64,000 nucleotides of DNA, from NCBI RefSeq assembly GCF_946481145.1, contig NZ_CAMLMJ010000003.1, positions 124,001-188,000 of the forward strand, read 5' to 3'. Numbering within the stretch: position 1 is the stretch's first letter; the number at the start of each line of letters is the position of its first letter. Below are positions 50,354 through 58,499 of the stretch, piece by piece. A program made the position numbers and the translations under genes. Source of the DNA: an uncultured Sediminibacterium sp. (GTDB lineage Bacteria; Bacteroidota; Bacteroidia; Chitinophagales; Chitinophagaceae). Below the pieces are notes generated by a model. That model was not told where the DNA came from, made no database searches, and worked only from the letters and a program-made list of their open reading frames with translations.

Positions 50354-50370
50354 CGCAACGAAGGATACGA
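50354..50370 (+). repeat. downstream copy of the CGAAGGATAC motif
   Basis: cgcaacgaaggatacga repeats the outer end of the palindrome (tgcgacgaaggat) about 90 bp farther on. With 49691 and 50250 it makes three direct copies around the GIY-YIG unit. Confidence 0.5.
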
Positions 50371-50454
50371 ATGTCATTTCGCACTAACTTAACGAATTTG
50401 CAAATCCTTGTAAGGCCATCCCCAATCCCTCGTCTACCCGGCAAATTGCCGGAT

Positions 50455-50889
50455 ATGAAACTCGTGGTAAGTGTTTTTTTTGTGGTCATTGGCTTGTTGG
50501 CCTGCACCAAAGAAAGCGATGCACTCAAAGCAGGTTTACAAAGTAGCATACCCAATGCTGCTAATCCATCTGTACAACAAGTGTTAAAACGAGGCTTATT
50601 ATACCCTACATCAGGAATTCAGGTAATGGGGGTGGCAAAAATTATTCAGCAGCCTTCAGGGTTGCAGGTGCAATTAGATAGTTTCTCTGTTAGCACTGGT
50701 CCGGATCTAAAAGTATACCTTGCACGTACTGCTGCACCAGGAAATCACCTGAACCTTGGTAACCTGCAATCAAATAGCGGCACCCAGTATTACCGCATTC
50801 CAACTGGAACTGATTTGTCGCTTTATCCGTATGTATTAATTCATTGCCAACAATATAATCATCTCTTTAGCTATGCAAGTCTTCAATAA
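50455..50889 (+). CDS. DM13-domain lipoprotein
   Basis: A 144-residue protein with a lipoprotein signal (MKLVVSVFFVVIGLLACTKE; lipobox Cys17). The rest is a DM13 domain: VMGVAKIIQQPSGLQVQLDSFSVSTGPDLKVYLARTA, LNLGNLQSNSGTQYYRIPTGTDLSLYPYVLIHCQQYNHLFSYASL, with the conserved Cys in IHCQQ. DM13 domains have been proposed to act in electron transfer; that is not proven here. I start at ATG 50455, two bases after a small ccggc/gccgg hairpin that could affect initiation; earlier codons translate repeat sequence. It overlaps the next gene by 17 bp, so the two are co-transcribed. Confidence 0.86.
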   Translation: MKLVVSVFFVVIGLLACTKESDALKAGLQSSIPNAANPSVQQVLKRGLLYPTSGIQVMGVAKIIQQPSGLQVQLDSFSVSTGPDLKVYLARTAAPGNHLNLGNLQSNSGTQYYRIPTGTDLSLYPYVLIHCQQYNHLFSYASLQ

Positions 50890-51787
50890 AAAACAACTCA
50901 TTTTACTTTTCTCTTTTACAATCGTTATTGCAACGAACCGATTGGCGGCACAAGGTTGTAGTGATGCAGGTTTTTGTACCATTCCATTACGTCCGGCAGC
51001 TGCCAGTAAAAACAGTATCCAAACAGAGTTTGCCTATTTAAGGGGAGAGGAAAATACTAATCTGCTTAATTTCTCTGTGAGTTATTCCAGACAAATTTCA
51101 AAGAGCCTGCAGTGGGACAATAAACTTGTACTAGCTTATGTAAATGGCAGTTACGGGTCAGTGTTTAACCTGGGAGATATTTATTCAACCCTTCGCTATG
51201 GCGTTAAAACATCCGGAGGTAAAACCGTTCATTTGTTAGGAGGCGTGAAAATTCCTTTTAATCAGTCGAACCAGAAAATTAAAAACGTATCACTCCCAAT
51301 GGTATACCAAACCAGTTTGGGTACTTACGACCTGATAGTAGGCGCGGCTTTCCCTGCGGGTAAACTGGATATGAATGTCGCCTTTCAATTACCTGTTGTT
51401 CAACAAAACAGGAATAGCTTTATTAAAGAACAAGCTCCTTTACCAGGGGATTTTCCTTCCACAAATCTTTTTCGCAGGAAAGCAGATGTATTATGGAGAG
51501 TTGGTTATCCTTTACAATCAAAATCATCAAAATGGAAATTCAATCCCAATGTTTTAGCAATTGTTCATTTGGGTGAGGATAGTTACGAAAATGTGTTTGG
51601 TAATAGGGTGAATATTAAAGGATCATCGGGACTTACACTAAATGCCAATCTGCAGATAAGTCATCAAATCAATCAGCGACAATCATTGCAGTTGAGTCTG
51701 GCAGCTCCTTTTGTGGTGCGTGATACAAGACCTGATGGACTTACCCGTTCACTGGTAGCATCTGTAGCTTATCAGTTTGGATGGTAG
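50873..51787 (+). CDS. putative outer-membrane beta-barrel protein
   Basis: A 304-residue protein with a signal peptide (LILLFSFTIVIATNRLAAQ) and a mature start GCSDAGFCTIPLRPA. The body is rich in alternating beta strands (NLLNFSVSYSRQISKSLQWDNKLVLAYVNG, TVHLLGGVKIPF, DLIVGAAFPAGKLDMNVAFQLPVVQ, LTLNANLQISHQINQRQSLQLSLAAPFVV) and ends VASVAYQFGW with a terminal aromatic, as outer-membrane barrels do. I cannot name the family. It starts inside the 3' end of the DM13 lipoprotein gene, so both likely act together at the cell surface. It is convergent with the copper ATPase; a link to copper or redox handling is speculative. Confidence 0.75.
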   Translation: MQVFNKKQLILLFSFTIVIATNRLAAQGCSDAGFCTIPLRPAAASKNSIQTEFAYLRGEENTNLLNFSVSYSRQISKSLQWDNKLVLAYVNGSYGSVFNLGDIYSTLRYGVKTSGGKTVHLLGGVKIPFNQSNQKIKNVSLPMVYQTSLGTYDLIVGAAFPAGKLDMNVAFQLPVVQQNRNSFIKEQAPLPGDFPSTNLFRRKADVLWRVGYPLQSKSSKWKFNPNVLAIVHLGEDSYENVFGNRVNIKGSSGLTLNANLQISHQINQRQSLQLSLAAPFVVRDTRPDGLTRSLVASVAYQFGW

Positions 51788-51822
51788 ATAATATTATTAT
51801 AGGTCGACAATTTAAGATTGCG

Positions 51823-53946
51823 TTATGCCACTTTCTTAAAATTCAGTCTTACAGAATTCACAGCTAGTACCACATCACTCAAGCCCATTACTAAGGCACC
51901 GATGGTAGGATTCAGGTAACCAAGGGCCGCAACAGGTATGGCAACAACATTATAGGCAAATGCCCAAAAAAGGTTTTCCTTGATGGTTATATAAGTGTGT
52001 TTGCCCAATCCGAGTGCCATTGGCAGATTTTTTAATCCATGATTCATTAATACTACCTGAGCACTCTGCATGGCAACCTGTGTAGCATCACTTAGTGAAA
52101 TACCAACTGTGGCTTTTGCAAGAGCTGGGGCATCGTTTATGCCATCACCAACCATGGCTGTTGGAATTGCAGCATTAAATGCAGCAATTTTTTCCAGTTT
52201 CTGTGCCGGACTTTGTTCTGCTATGATTGTATCGATGCCAAGTTGTTTGCCTACTTTTTCACATTTCTCAAGTTGGTCACCACTTAATAAAATGGTTTTT
52301 ATTCCCTTTGATTTCAATGCACTAATTACTGCGAATGATTCCTGTCTTATTTCATCGGCAACATCGATCCAACCAAGTAGTTTATCGTTACGAAGGATAT
52401 ATACATTGTGGGTGTTATCGGTTGTAAATTCGCCGGCTACTTTAAATGAACCTGCGATATAGGTATTTCCTGTTTTATCTGTTGCTTTCATGCCCAATCC
52501 TTTCACTTCCTCAATGCTTGCCCATCTCAATTCATCTTTGGTTTTCCAGTTACGTGATATCGCATTCGCGATCGGGTGGTTGGAATATTTTTCAAGTGAA
52601 TAAGCTATACGTTGAAAGGATTCTTCTGTTTCTGCTTCATCACTTACAGAAAATCCAACAATATTAAAATGTCCAGTGGTAAGGGTACCAGTTTTGTCGA
52701 ATACAACTTGCTTTATGTCTTTGAAAATTTCCAGACTTTTCGCATTCTTAAATAAAATGCCATTTCTTGCGGCACGTCCTAATCCAACAGCAATAGCTGC
52801 AGGTGTAGCAAGTCCCATTGCACAAGGACAAGAAATAACTAATACCGCAATTCCCCTCAACAGGCTGGCGCTGAAAGAAGTATCTGCAAGGAAATAGTTT
52901 GCAAGTACGGTTATGAGGGCAATACTCACTACTGCCGGAACAAAGATGGCACTTATTTTATCGGCCAGTTGTTGAACGGGTGGTTTCTCTGTTTGCGCTT
53001 CTCTTACCAGTTTAAGTATATTGGATAATACCGTGTCTTCTCCTACCGCGGTAACATAGGCTTTTATGGTTCCGTTTTCAATGATACTTCCACCAATCAG
53101 GTGGTCTTTCATTTGTTTGAATACGGGAACACTTTCTCCTGAAATAATTGCTTCATTTACCTGCGCTTCTCCCCAAAGAATTTTGCAATCCATAGGTACC
53201 TGTTCGCCACTTTTAATCAATAGTAAATCTCCTACTTTGAGACTGGTACTTTCAACCGGAAAAATATGTTCCTGGTGTTGGTCATCGTAGGCAATCATAT
53301 TGGCCATGGACTTCTGTGTAATGGCCAGTTTTTTTAATGCTGCTTGTGTTGTTTCAACGGAACGGTCTTCCATCCAGTTTCCGAGAAATACCAGGGTAAT
53401 GATAGTTGCTGCAGTTTCATAAAATAAAAATTCTTCTGCACGACCAATTAGGGTACCATATAAACTATATCCAAATGCAGCTACTGCACCTAGTGCAATC
53501 AATACATTCATATTGGGAATACCCTTCCAGATACTTTTAATGGCGCTTCTGCCAAAGAAATCCATCCCAACCAGAAATACCGGAATGGTAAGTCCCAATT
53601 GTACATAAGGATTCATCAACACATGAATATGCACACCTGGTATCATGTGTACCATTAATGGGGCAGTAAATACAAAACAAAACCAGAATCTTTGTAAGTG
53701 GGAGGAGAATAATTTTTTAGGCTTTTCAGTTGAATCTGCATCGTTGTTTACAACATGGTAGCCTAGTCCATCGATGCCTTTTGCAATATCTTTTGTAATC
53801 GTTTCTTCCGGTGCTTCAAAGCTAACGTCACCACCAATAAAATTTACTTTTACATTTTTCATGCCCTTTCCTTCCAGGTACTTATTTACGGTAAGGGCAC
53901 AATTGGTGCAGGTCATTCCTTCTACTTTCCATTTCACTTGTTCCAT
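51823..53946 (-). CDS. copA: copper-translocating P1B-type ATPase
   Basis: A 707-residue pump that exports Cu(I). One N-terminal heavy-metal domain has GMTCTNCALTV (Cys pair at about 12 and 15; residues 1-70), followed by eight membrane segments, the actuator motif SGESVPV, the CPC metal site ISCPCAMGLATPAA in segment six, phosphorylation motif DKTGTLT, the SNHPIANAI (HP) motif, VKGLGM, and the hinge MVGDGINDAPALAKA. ATG at 53944-53946. The window shows no copper chaperone or CopY-like regulator beside it. It diverges from tsaE, with an octamer array in between. Confidence 0.94.
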   Translation of the reverse strand: MEQVKWKVEGMTCTNCALTVNKYLEGKGMKNVKVNFIGGDVSFEAPEETITKDIAKGIDGLGYHVVNNDADSTEKPKKLFSSHLQRFWFCFVFTAPLMVHMIPGVHIHVLMNPYVQLGLTIPVFLVGMDFFGRSAIKSIWKGIPNMNVLIALGAVAAFGYSLYGTLIGRAEEFLFYETAATIITLVFLGNWMEDRSVETTQAALKKLAITQKSMANMIAYDDQHQEHIFPVESTSLKVGDLLLIKSGEQVPMDCKILWGEAQVNEAIISGESVPVFKQMKDHLIGGSIIENGTIKAYVTAVGEDTVLSNILKLVREAQTEKPPVQQLADKISAIFVPAVVSIALITVLANYFLADTSFSASLLRGIAVLVISCPCAMGLATPAAIAVGLGRAARNGILFKNAKSLEIFKDIKQVVFDKTGTLTTGHFNIVGFSVSDEAETEESFQRIAYSLEKYSNHPIANAISRNWKTKDELRWASIEEVKGLGMKATDKTGNTYIAGSFKVAGEFTTDNTHNVYILRNDKLLGWIDVADEIRQESFAVISALKSKGIKTILLSGDQLEKCEKVGKQLGIDTIIAEQSPAQKLEKIAAFNAAIPTAMVGDGINDAPALAKATVGISLSDATQVAMQSAQVVLMNHGLKNLPMALGLGKHTYITIKENLFWAFAYNVVAIPVAALGYLNPTIGALVMGLSDVVLAVNSVRLNFKKVA

Positions 53947-54059
53947 AATCTGTCGTTTTCAGATGAATCAATCACAATACAAATTTACCAAATTGCTGAA
54001 GGTGGGTCTTTCGAATTGAGAAGAATATTATTACATCGATGTTGCAGATGAGGTTGACT

Positions 54060-54194
54060 GAAAGTCCGGAAGTCCGGGAGACCGGGAGCAGAATTATTTA
54101 ATAAGAGGTATCAGTGAATAACAGCTTACAAATTGTTTTTGCAACCTATAGACAAAAAATTTCTTCCCGACTTCCGGACTTTCGGACTACCGGA
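54060..54194. repeat. inverted octamer array, AGTCCGGA type (copA/tsaE)
   Basis: Left units agtccgga agtccggg agaccggg (about 54063-54086); right units, in perfect register, cttcccga cttccgga ctttcgga ctaccgga (54163-54194). The spacer is 75 bp of AT-rich DNA. It lies between divergent genes, directly upstream of the tsaE promoter box. Same unit type as after mscL. Confidence 0.87.
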
Positions 54195-54206
54195 CTTTTT
54201 CCCCCG

Positions 54207-54214
54207 TACATTTG
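54207..54214 (+). promoter_or_regulatory. candidate -7 box for tsaE (leaderless)
   Basis: TACATTTG fits TAnnTTTG and ends 4 bp before the ATG at 54219, so transcription would start at or next to the start codon. Confidence 0.5.
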
Positions 54215-54218
54215 CATT

Positions 54219-54641
54219 ATGGATGCAATTTTTGGACTTCCGCAAATTGAGCAGGTAGCAAAGGCTTTGTGGAAAGAAGGCAAAAAAAATAAAGTGTGGG
54301 CATTTCATGCCGATATGGGTTCTGGTAAAACAACTTTTATTCATGCCTTATGTACGTATTTGGGCGTAACAGACGCGATTAGTAGTCCAACATTTGCCAT
54401 TGTGAACCAATACCAGAGCAAAGAGGCGGGAGTGTTATTACACATGGATTGGTATCGGTTAAAAGATGAGGAGGAAGCTATTATGGCTGGAATTGAAGAC
54501 CAGCTACTCAGTAACCAGTATTGTTTTATCGAATGGCCTGAAAAAGCTGCTGGACTTTTGCCTGACGATACTTTTCATGTATACATTCAACTGCTGGATG
54601 CTGCAACAAGACGATTATATACCGATGCAGAAGCAATTTGA
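54219..54641 (+). CDS. tsaE: tRNA threonylcarbamoyladenosine biosynthesis ATPase TsaE
   Basis: TsaE is the ATPase that works with TsaB and TsaD to make t6A in tRNAs that read ANN codons. The 140-residue protein has Walker A HADMGSGKTTFIHAL, the switch segment SSPTFAIVNQY, and HMDWYRLKDEEEAIMAGIEDQL and CFIEWPEKAAGLLP, all diagnostic. I start at ATG 54219 (MDAIFGLPQIEQVAKALW); an in-frame ATG at 54114 would add 35 residues translating the octamer array. It is followed after 63 bp by alanine dehydrogenase, an order I recall from other Bacteroidota. Confidence 0.95.
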   Translation: MDAIFGLPQIEQVAKALWKEGKKNKVWAFHADMGSGKTTFIHALCTYLGVTDAISSPTFAIVNQYQSKEAGVLLHMDWYRLKDEEEAIMAGIEDQLLSNQYCFIEWPEKAAGLLPDDTFHVYIQLLDAATRRLYTDAEAI

Positions 54642-54704
54642 TGCTGACAGGAAATACGTTAACTTTATCTTTCTCTAAAACCATACATTAAGCAATCTGT
54701 ACGC

Positions 54705-55919
54705 ATGGCAACCAGTAAACCTTCTATTAGCGCTTCTTTTTCGTATGAAACCCTTGAAGAAACACTGGATATAAAACCCCAGGGAGCGAAATTACATATC
54801 GGTATTCCGAAAGAGATTGCCTTCCAGGAAAACCGTATTGCTTTAACGCCTGATGCCGTGGGTGTACTTGTTTCCAATGGACACCAGGTGGTTGTTGAAC
54901 ATAATGCAGGAGTGGGTAGTCATTATTCTGATAAGGATTATGCAGAACTCGGAGCCACTATTGTGTACGATAGAGAAAGTATATTCAAATGTCCCATACT
55001 TGTAAAAAGTGCTCCACCTGTAGCAGAAGATATGCCTTTGTTGCAGATGAACCAGACCATTGTTTCTCCCATACATTTATCTGCTTTACGCAAAGAGTAT
55101 ATTGAGAAGATGATGGAAAAAAAAGTGACCGCTTTGAGTTTCGAAAATTTTAAAGATGAAAGCGGTACTTATCCGATTGTAAGAAGTATGAGTGAAATAG
55201 CAGGTAGTGCCGTAATGCTTATTGCTGGTCAGTACCTGAGTAGTTTCAATAAAGGTAAGGGTGTATTATTAGGAGGTATCAGTGGTATTCCTCCAACCAA
55301 AGTGGTGATTGTAGGGGCAGGTATAGTGGGTGAATTTGCAACCAGAAATGCACTTGCATTAGGTGCTTCAGTTAAAGTATTTGATAACAATGTTTATCGC
55401 TTAAAACAATTACAGAATAATTTAGGGCAGCGTATCTGGACCAGTGTGCTGGAGCCTCGCATTTTATCGAAGCAGTTAAAGACCTGTGAAGTAGCTGTTG
55501 GTGCACTTAGCAATGAATATGGCCGGGCGCCTGTGGTCATTACCGAAGAAATGGTAGCAGCAATGCGTCCGGGCAGTATAATTATAGATGTGGCCATTGA
55601 TAGGGGTGGATGTTTTGAAACAAGCGAATTAACCAGTCATGAGCATCCCACTTTTGTAAAGCACGATGTAATTCATTATTGTGTACCGAATATACCCAGT
55701 GGTTTTGCAAGAACAGCCAGTCAGGCAATCAGTAATGTACTTATGCCATTAATGTTGTCGATCAGTGATGAAGGTGGTTTGGAAGAAATGGTATGGCATA
55801 ATTTTAACCTTCGTGAAGGTATTTATATGTTCAAGGGTGCGCTTACTGATTTTTATATCAGTCAAAAATTTGACCTGAAGTTTACTGATTTGAATTTGTT
55901 GATAGCCAGCAGAAGATAG
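54705..55919 (+). CDS. ald: alanine dehydrogenase
   Basis: Ald interconverts L-alanine with pyruvate and ammonia using NAD. The 404-residue protein has the AlaDh/PNT N-terminal domain (HIGIPKEIAFQENRIALTPDAVGVLVSNGHQVVVEHNAG, about 31-70) with Lys and Arg of the substrate site, VKSAPP, and the Rossmann motif TKVVIVGAGIVGEFATRNALALGASVKVFDNN, followed by IIIDVAIDRGGCFETSE and the final VPNIPSGFARTASQAISN. A 30-residue N-terminal extension (ATSKPSISASFSYETLEETLD) precedes the domain. ATG at 54705. The partner tsaE lies 63 bp upstream; a RidA gene converges 1 bp from the stop. Confidence 0.93.
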   Translation: MATSKPSISASFSYETLEETLDIKPQGAKLHIGIPKEIAFQENRIALTPDAVGVLVSNGHQVVVEHNAGVGSHYSDKDYAELGATIVYDRESIFKCPILVKSAPPVAEDMPLLQMNQTIVSPIHLSALRKEYIEKMMEKKVTALSFENFKDESGTYPIVRSMSEIAGSAVMLIAGQYLSSFNKGKGVLLGGISGIPPTKVVIVGAGIVGEFATRNALALGASVKVFDNNVYRLKQLQNNLGQRIWTSVLEPRILSKQLKTCEVAVGALSNEYGRAPVVITEEMVAAMRPGSIIIDVAIDRGGCFETSELTSHEHPTFVKHDVIHYCVPNIPSGFARTASQAISNVLMPLMLSISDEGGLEEMVWHNFNLREGIYMFKGALTDFYISQKFDLKFTDLNLLIASRR

Positions 55920-55920
55920 T

Positions 55921-56358
55921 TTATTGGCTCTTTGGCAGGTGTGCAATCACTTCAATCTCCAGCTTTGCCTCAGGCATATACAACCTGCTAATCTGCACCC
56001 AGGTAGCGGCAGGATAATCGCCTTTATACATTTTCTTCCTGGCTTCATTGTGCAATTTCATTGCTTCAATATCAGTGGTGTAAAGATTTTCTTTCACTAC
56101 ATTTTGAAGCGTAGCACCAAAATGCGCCAGGCCTTTTTCAATGGTTTGGTAAATATTTTGAATACTCTTTGGGGTAATTTCGGTAGCTACTGTTCCGGAA
56201 ACATATAAAACATTATCCACTTTCACTACCTGTGCATATCCTGCTGTAGTATCCTGTTCGCGACCAAAATGAAATTTCTTTTTTTCTATTGTTTGTCCAT
56301 GTGCAGAAAGCACTGAGATCGAGAGAAGAATGAATAAAGAAAGCATGACCTTTTTCAT
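55921..56358 (-). CDS. RidA-family protein with signal peptide
   Basis: A 145-residue protein: a signal peptide (MKKVMLSLFILLSISVLSAHGQ) followed by a Rid/YjgF/UK114 domain (AQVVKVDNVLYVSGTVA, IQNIYQTIEKGLAHFGATLQNVVKENLYTTDIEAM, YPAATWVQISRLYMPEAKLEIEVIAHL). Cytosolic RidA hydrolyses reactive enamines; the active-site Arg of that group (before the conserved Val/Thr near the end) is not obvious here, and the secreted location suggests another role. It lies 1 bp from the alanine dehydrogenase stop, in the convergent direction, with no terminator visible between. Confidence 0.88.
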   Translation of the reverse strand: MKKVMLSLFILLSISVLSAHGQTIEKKKFHFGREQDTTAGYAQVVKVDNVLYVSGTVATEITPKSIQNIYQTIEKGLAHFGATLQNVVKENLYTTDIEAMKLHNEARKKMYKGDYPAATWVQISRLYMPEAKLEIEVIAHLPKSQ

Positions 56359-56425
56359 AACTTGTATTTGAAGTAAGTTAATCAGTTTTCTGAAGCTTCA
56401 GGAGGTTTCTTCTGTTGTTAATAGT

Positions 56426-57628
56426 CTATTTAGGAAAACTAATCTTTCCCATACTAACAGCGGGTATACCATTTCTGCCTGCGCCCAGTTTAACTTCACC
56501 GCCACAAATAGCTTCATTGGCAAGTATGGCAAACAAAACCGCTTCTTTGGCATCTGGATTAACATCCAGTTCTTCTGTATTCCTGAAGTTTATACCAGGA
56601 AGCTGCTCACGTACATGTTGCATAAGTAAGGGGTTATGCATACCGCCGCCACTTACGTAAACAATAAAATTAGTATCGCCATTCATGCATCGTTTCATGG
56701 CATCAACAATCATATCAGCAGAAAAACGATTCAGCGTTGCCATAATATCTGCAGGGGAAAGCATTGTTTCTCCAGCGCGTTGTTGTGCTTCTGACAAGTA
56801 GGTAAGGTTAAATAATTCCGGTCCTATGGTTTTAGGAAACTCATTGGTGAAAAAACTATGTTCTTTGAGTGCGTTGAGTAATGCAGTGCTGATATTTCCT
56901 TGTCTGGCAATTGCGGCGTCTGCATCATAATATTTCCCGGGATAATTTTCCTGTATATAAGCATCCATTAATGTATTGCCTGTACCGACATCTGTACTGA
57001 ACACTGCATTGGCATCGAGGCTGGATGGGAGATATGTGAAATTAGCTATACCTCCAATATTCAGCATGATCCTGTTTTCCTGTTTACTGCTGAATATCAG
57101 GTAATCGCCATACACGGCAAGGGGTGCGCCCTCACCACCGGCGGCCACGTGTTTTTGTCTGAAATCGCTGAGGGTAATAATGCCGGTGGAAACTGCCAGA
57201 TGGTCACCATCTCCAATCTGTAAAGTAGCATTATCAAATTCATCATCAGGATGAAGAAATTTTGGGGCATGGTAAATAGTTTGGCCATGACTAGCCACCA
57301 AATCGACCTCTTCTGGCGAAACCTGCCATTTTTCAAGACAGGAAAGGATGATTTTGGCATGTTCACGGGCTACCCACGCATTGAGTAAGCATACTTTTTC
57401 CAGGTCGACCTGCCGTTTAGAAAAAATAGACTTTATATGGTCTTTAAATGCAGCGTTATAGGAAACCGTATCAAATGCAAGCAATTGCAGGTTTGTTTCC
57501 ATGCCTTTACCGGAGAAACGGCATAAAGCCACGTCTAACCCATCAACAGAAGTACCGCTCATCAAACCTATAATGGTTCTTTCAGGCTTATTTGCAATTT
57601 TATAGAGTGCTGTTATATTCTGGTTCAT
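56426..57628 (-). CDS. anmK: anhydro-N-acetylmuramic acid kinase
   Basis: AnmK phosphorylates and opens 1,6-anhydro-N-acetylmuramic acid released in cell-wall turnover. The 400-residue protein has the ATP-site motif TIIGLMSGTSVDGLDVALCRFSG (about 18-40), VDLVASHGQTIYHAPKF with the catalytic Asp region, MLNIGGIANFTYLP and the sugar-binding FSTDVGTGNTLMDAYI, and ends VSMGKISFPK, matching the family throughout. ATG at 57626-57628. It diverges from a DeoR-type regulator gene and a SusC/SusD pair; the 107-bp divergent gap has several TGCA-type repeats (gcagttttctgca, tgcatgaaattgcag on the other strand) that might be an operator. Confidence 0.95.
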   Translation of the reverse strand: MNQNITALYKIANKPERTIIGLMSGTSVDGLDVALCRFSGKGMETNLQLLAFDTVSYNAAFKDHIKSIFSKRQVDLEKVCLLNAWVAREHAKIILSCLEKWQVSPEEVDLVASHGQTIYHAPKFLHPDDEFDNATLQIGDGDHLAVSTGIITLSDFRQKHVAAGGEGAPLAVYGDYLIFSSKQENRIMLNIGGIANFTYLPSSLDANAVFSTDVGTGNTLMDAYIQENYPGKYYDADAAIARQGNISTALLNALKEHSFFTNEFPKTIGPELFNLTYLSEAQQRAGETMLSPADIMATLNRFSADMIVDAMKRCMNGDTNFIVYVSGGGMHNPLLMQHVREQLPGINFRNTEELDVNPDAKEAVLFAILANEAICGGEVKLGAGRNGIPAVSMGKISFPK

Positions 57629-57735
57629 GGGTTTAAATTAGACTTAAAAACGCAGTTTTCTGCAATTTCATGCAAGAAATTTTTGGAAATACGCAAGTTC
57701 CTGCATTAATTTTAGGACAATATATCCATGCTGCT

Positions 57736-58479
57736 ATGCTGAAAACCGAACGACAAGCTTATATACTGCGTCAGATTGACTTGCATAATCGTATACTTTC
57801 TTCTGATTTAAGTAATGAAATAAATGTTTCCGAAGATACGATTCGCCGCGACCTTAATGAACTCGCGGAAATGGATAAAATCATCAAGGTTCATGGGGGC
57901 GCATTGTCTAAATCTTTTCACAGTTCTTTTCTGAAATCTGATGTATACAAGGCCGATAGTAAAAGACTTATCGCGCAAAAAGTGGTGCCGCTGATTCGCA
58001 ATAACATGTTTATTCTTACAACCGGAGGAACGACCATTATTGAAATGGCAAGATTGCTTCCGGCAGATTTGCATGCAACATTTTTTACAGGAAGTATTCC
58101 TGCGGCTCACGAGTATGCGCAGCATCCAAACATTGAAGTTATTTTTCTGGGTGATAAAATTTCTAAAAGCTCTCAAATTGCGGTTGGGGGAGAAGCAATC
58201 TCAAAAATTAGTGGCATTAAAGCCGATCTGTGTATCATGGGTATTAATGCTATTGATGAAACGGGTGTAACAGACAACGATTGGGAAGTTATACAAGTAA
58301 AAAAAGCGATGATACAAGCCGCAGAAAAAACAGTTGTGTTGTCCATAGCAGAGAAAGTAAATACCCATCAGAAATTAACCATTTGTGGTTTGAGTGAGAT
58401 TGATACTATGATAACGGAATTAGATCCAGCAAATCCGCTGTTCGAAAGTTATAAAAAACAAGGCATTACTATTTTGTAA
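57736..58479 (+). CDS. DeoR/GlpR-family transcriptional regulator
   Basis: A 247-residue regulator. The helix-turn-helix is at the start: MLKTERQAYILRQIDLHNRILSSDLSNEINVSEDTIRRDLNELAEMDKIIKVHGGAL, where SEDTIRRDLNEL is the family signature. The C-terminal DeoR sensor domain has ILTTGGTTIIEMARLLP and a final LTICGLSEIDTMITE, which binds sugar phosphates in this family. I start at ATG 57736; upstream codons add 22 residues without homology. It diverges from anmK and is 20 bp before susC, so it could control both, perhaps in response to an amino-sugar phosphate; this is inference from order. Confidence 0.9.
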   Translation: MLKTERQAYILRQIDLHNRILSSDLSNEINVSEDTIRRDLNELAEMDKIIKVHGGALSKSFHSSFLKSDVYKADSKRLIAQKVVPLIRNNMFILTTGGTTIIEMARLLPADLHATFFTGSIPAAHEYAQHPNIEVIFLGDKISKSSQIAVGGEAISKISGIKADLCIMGINAIDETGVTDNDWEVIQVKKAMIQAAEKTVVLSIAEKVNTHQKLTICGLSEIDTMITELDPANPLFESYKKQGITIL

Positions 58480-58499
58480 TCATCTATAAACGCTGAAAT

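Noticed and set aside
54114..54218. ATG at 54114 as the tsaE start
   Set aside because: Codons before 54219 translate the octamer array (FRTTGLF and so on) and the likely promoter box lies at 54207-54214.
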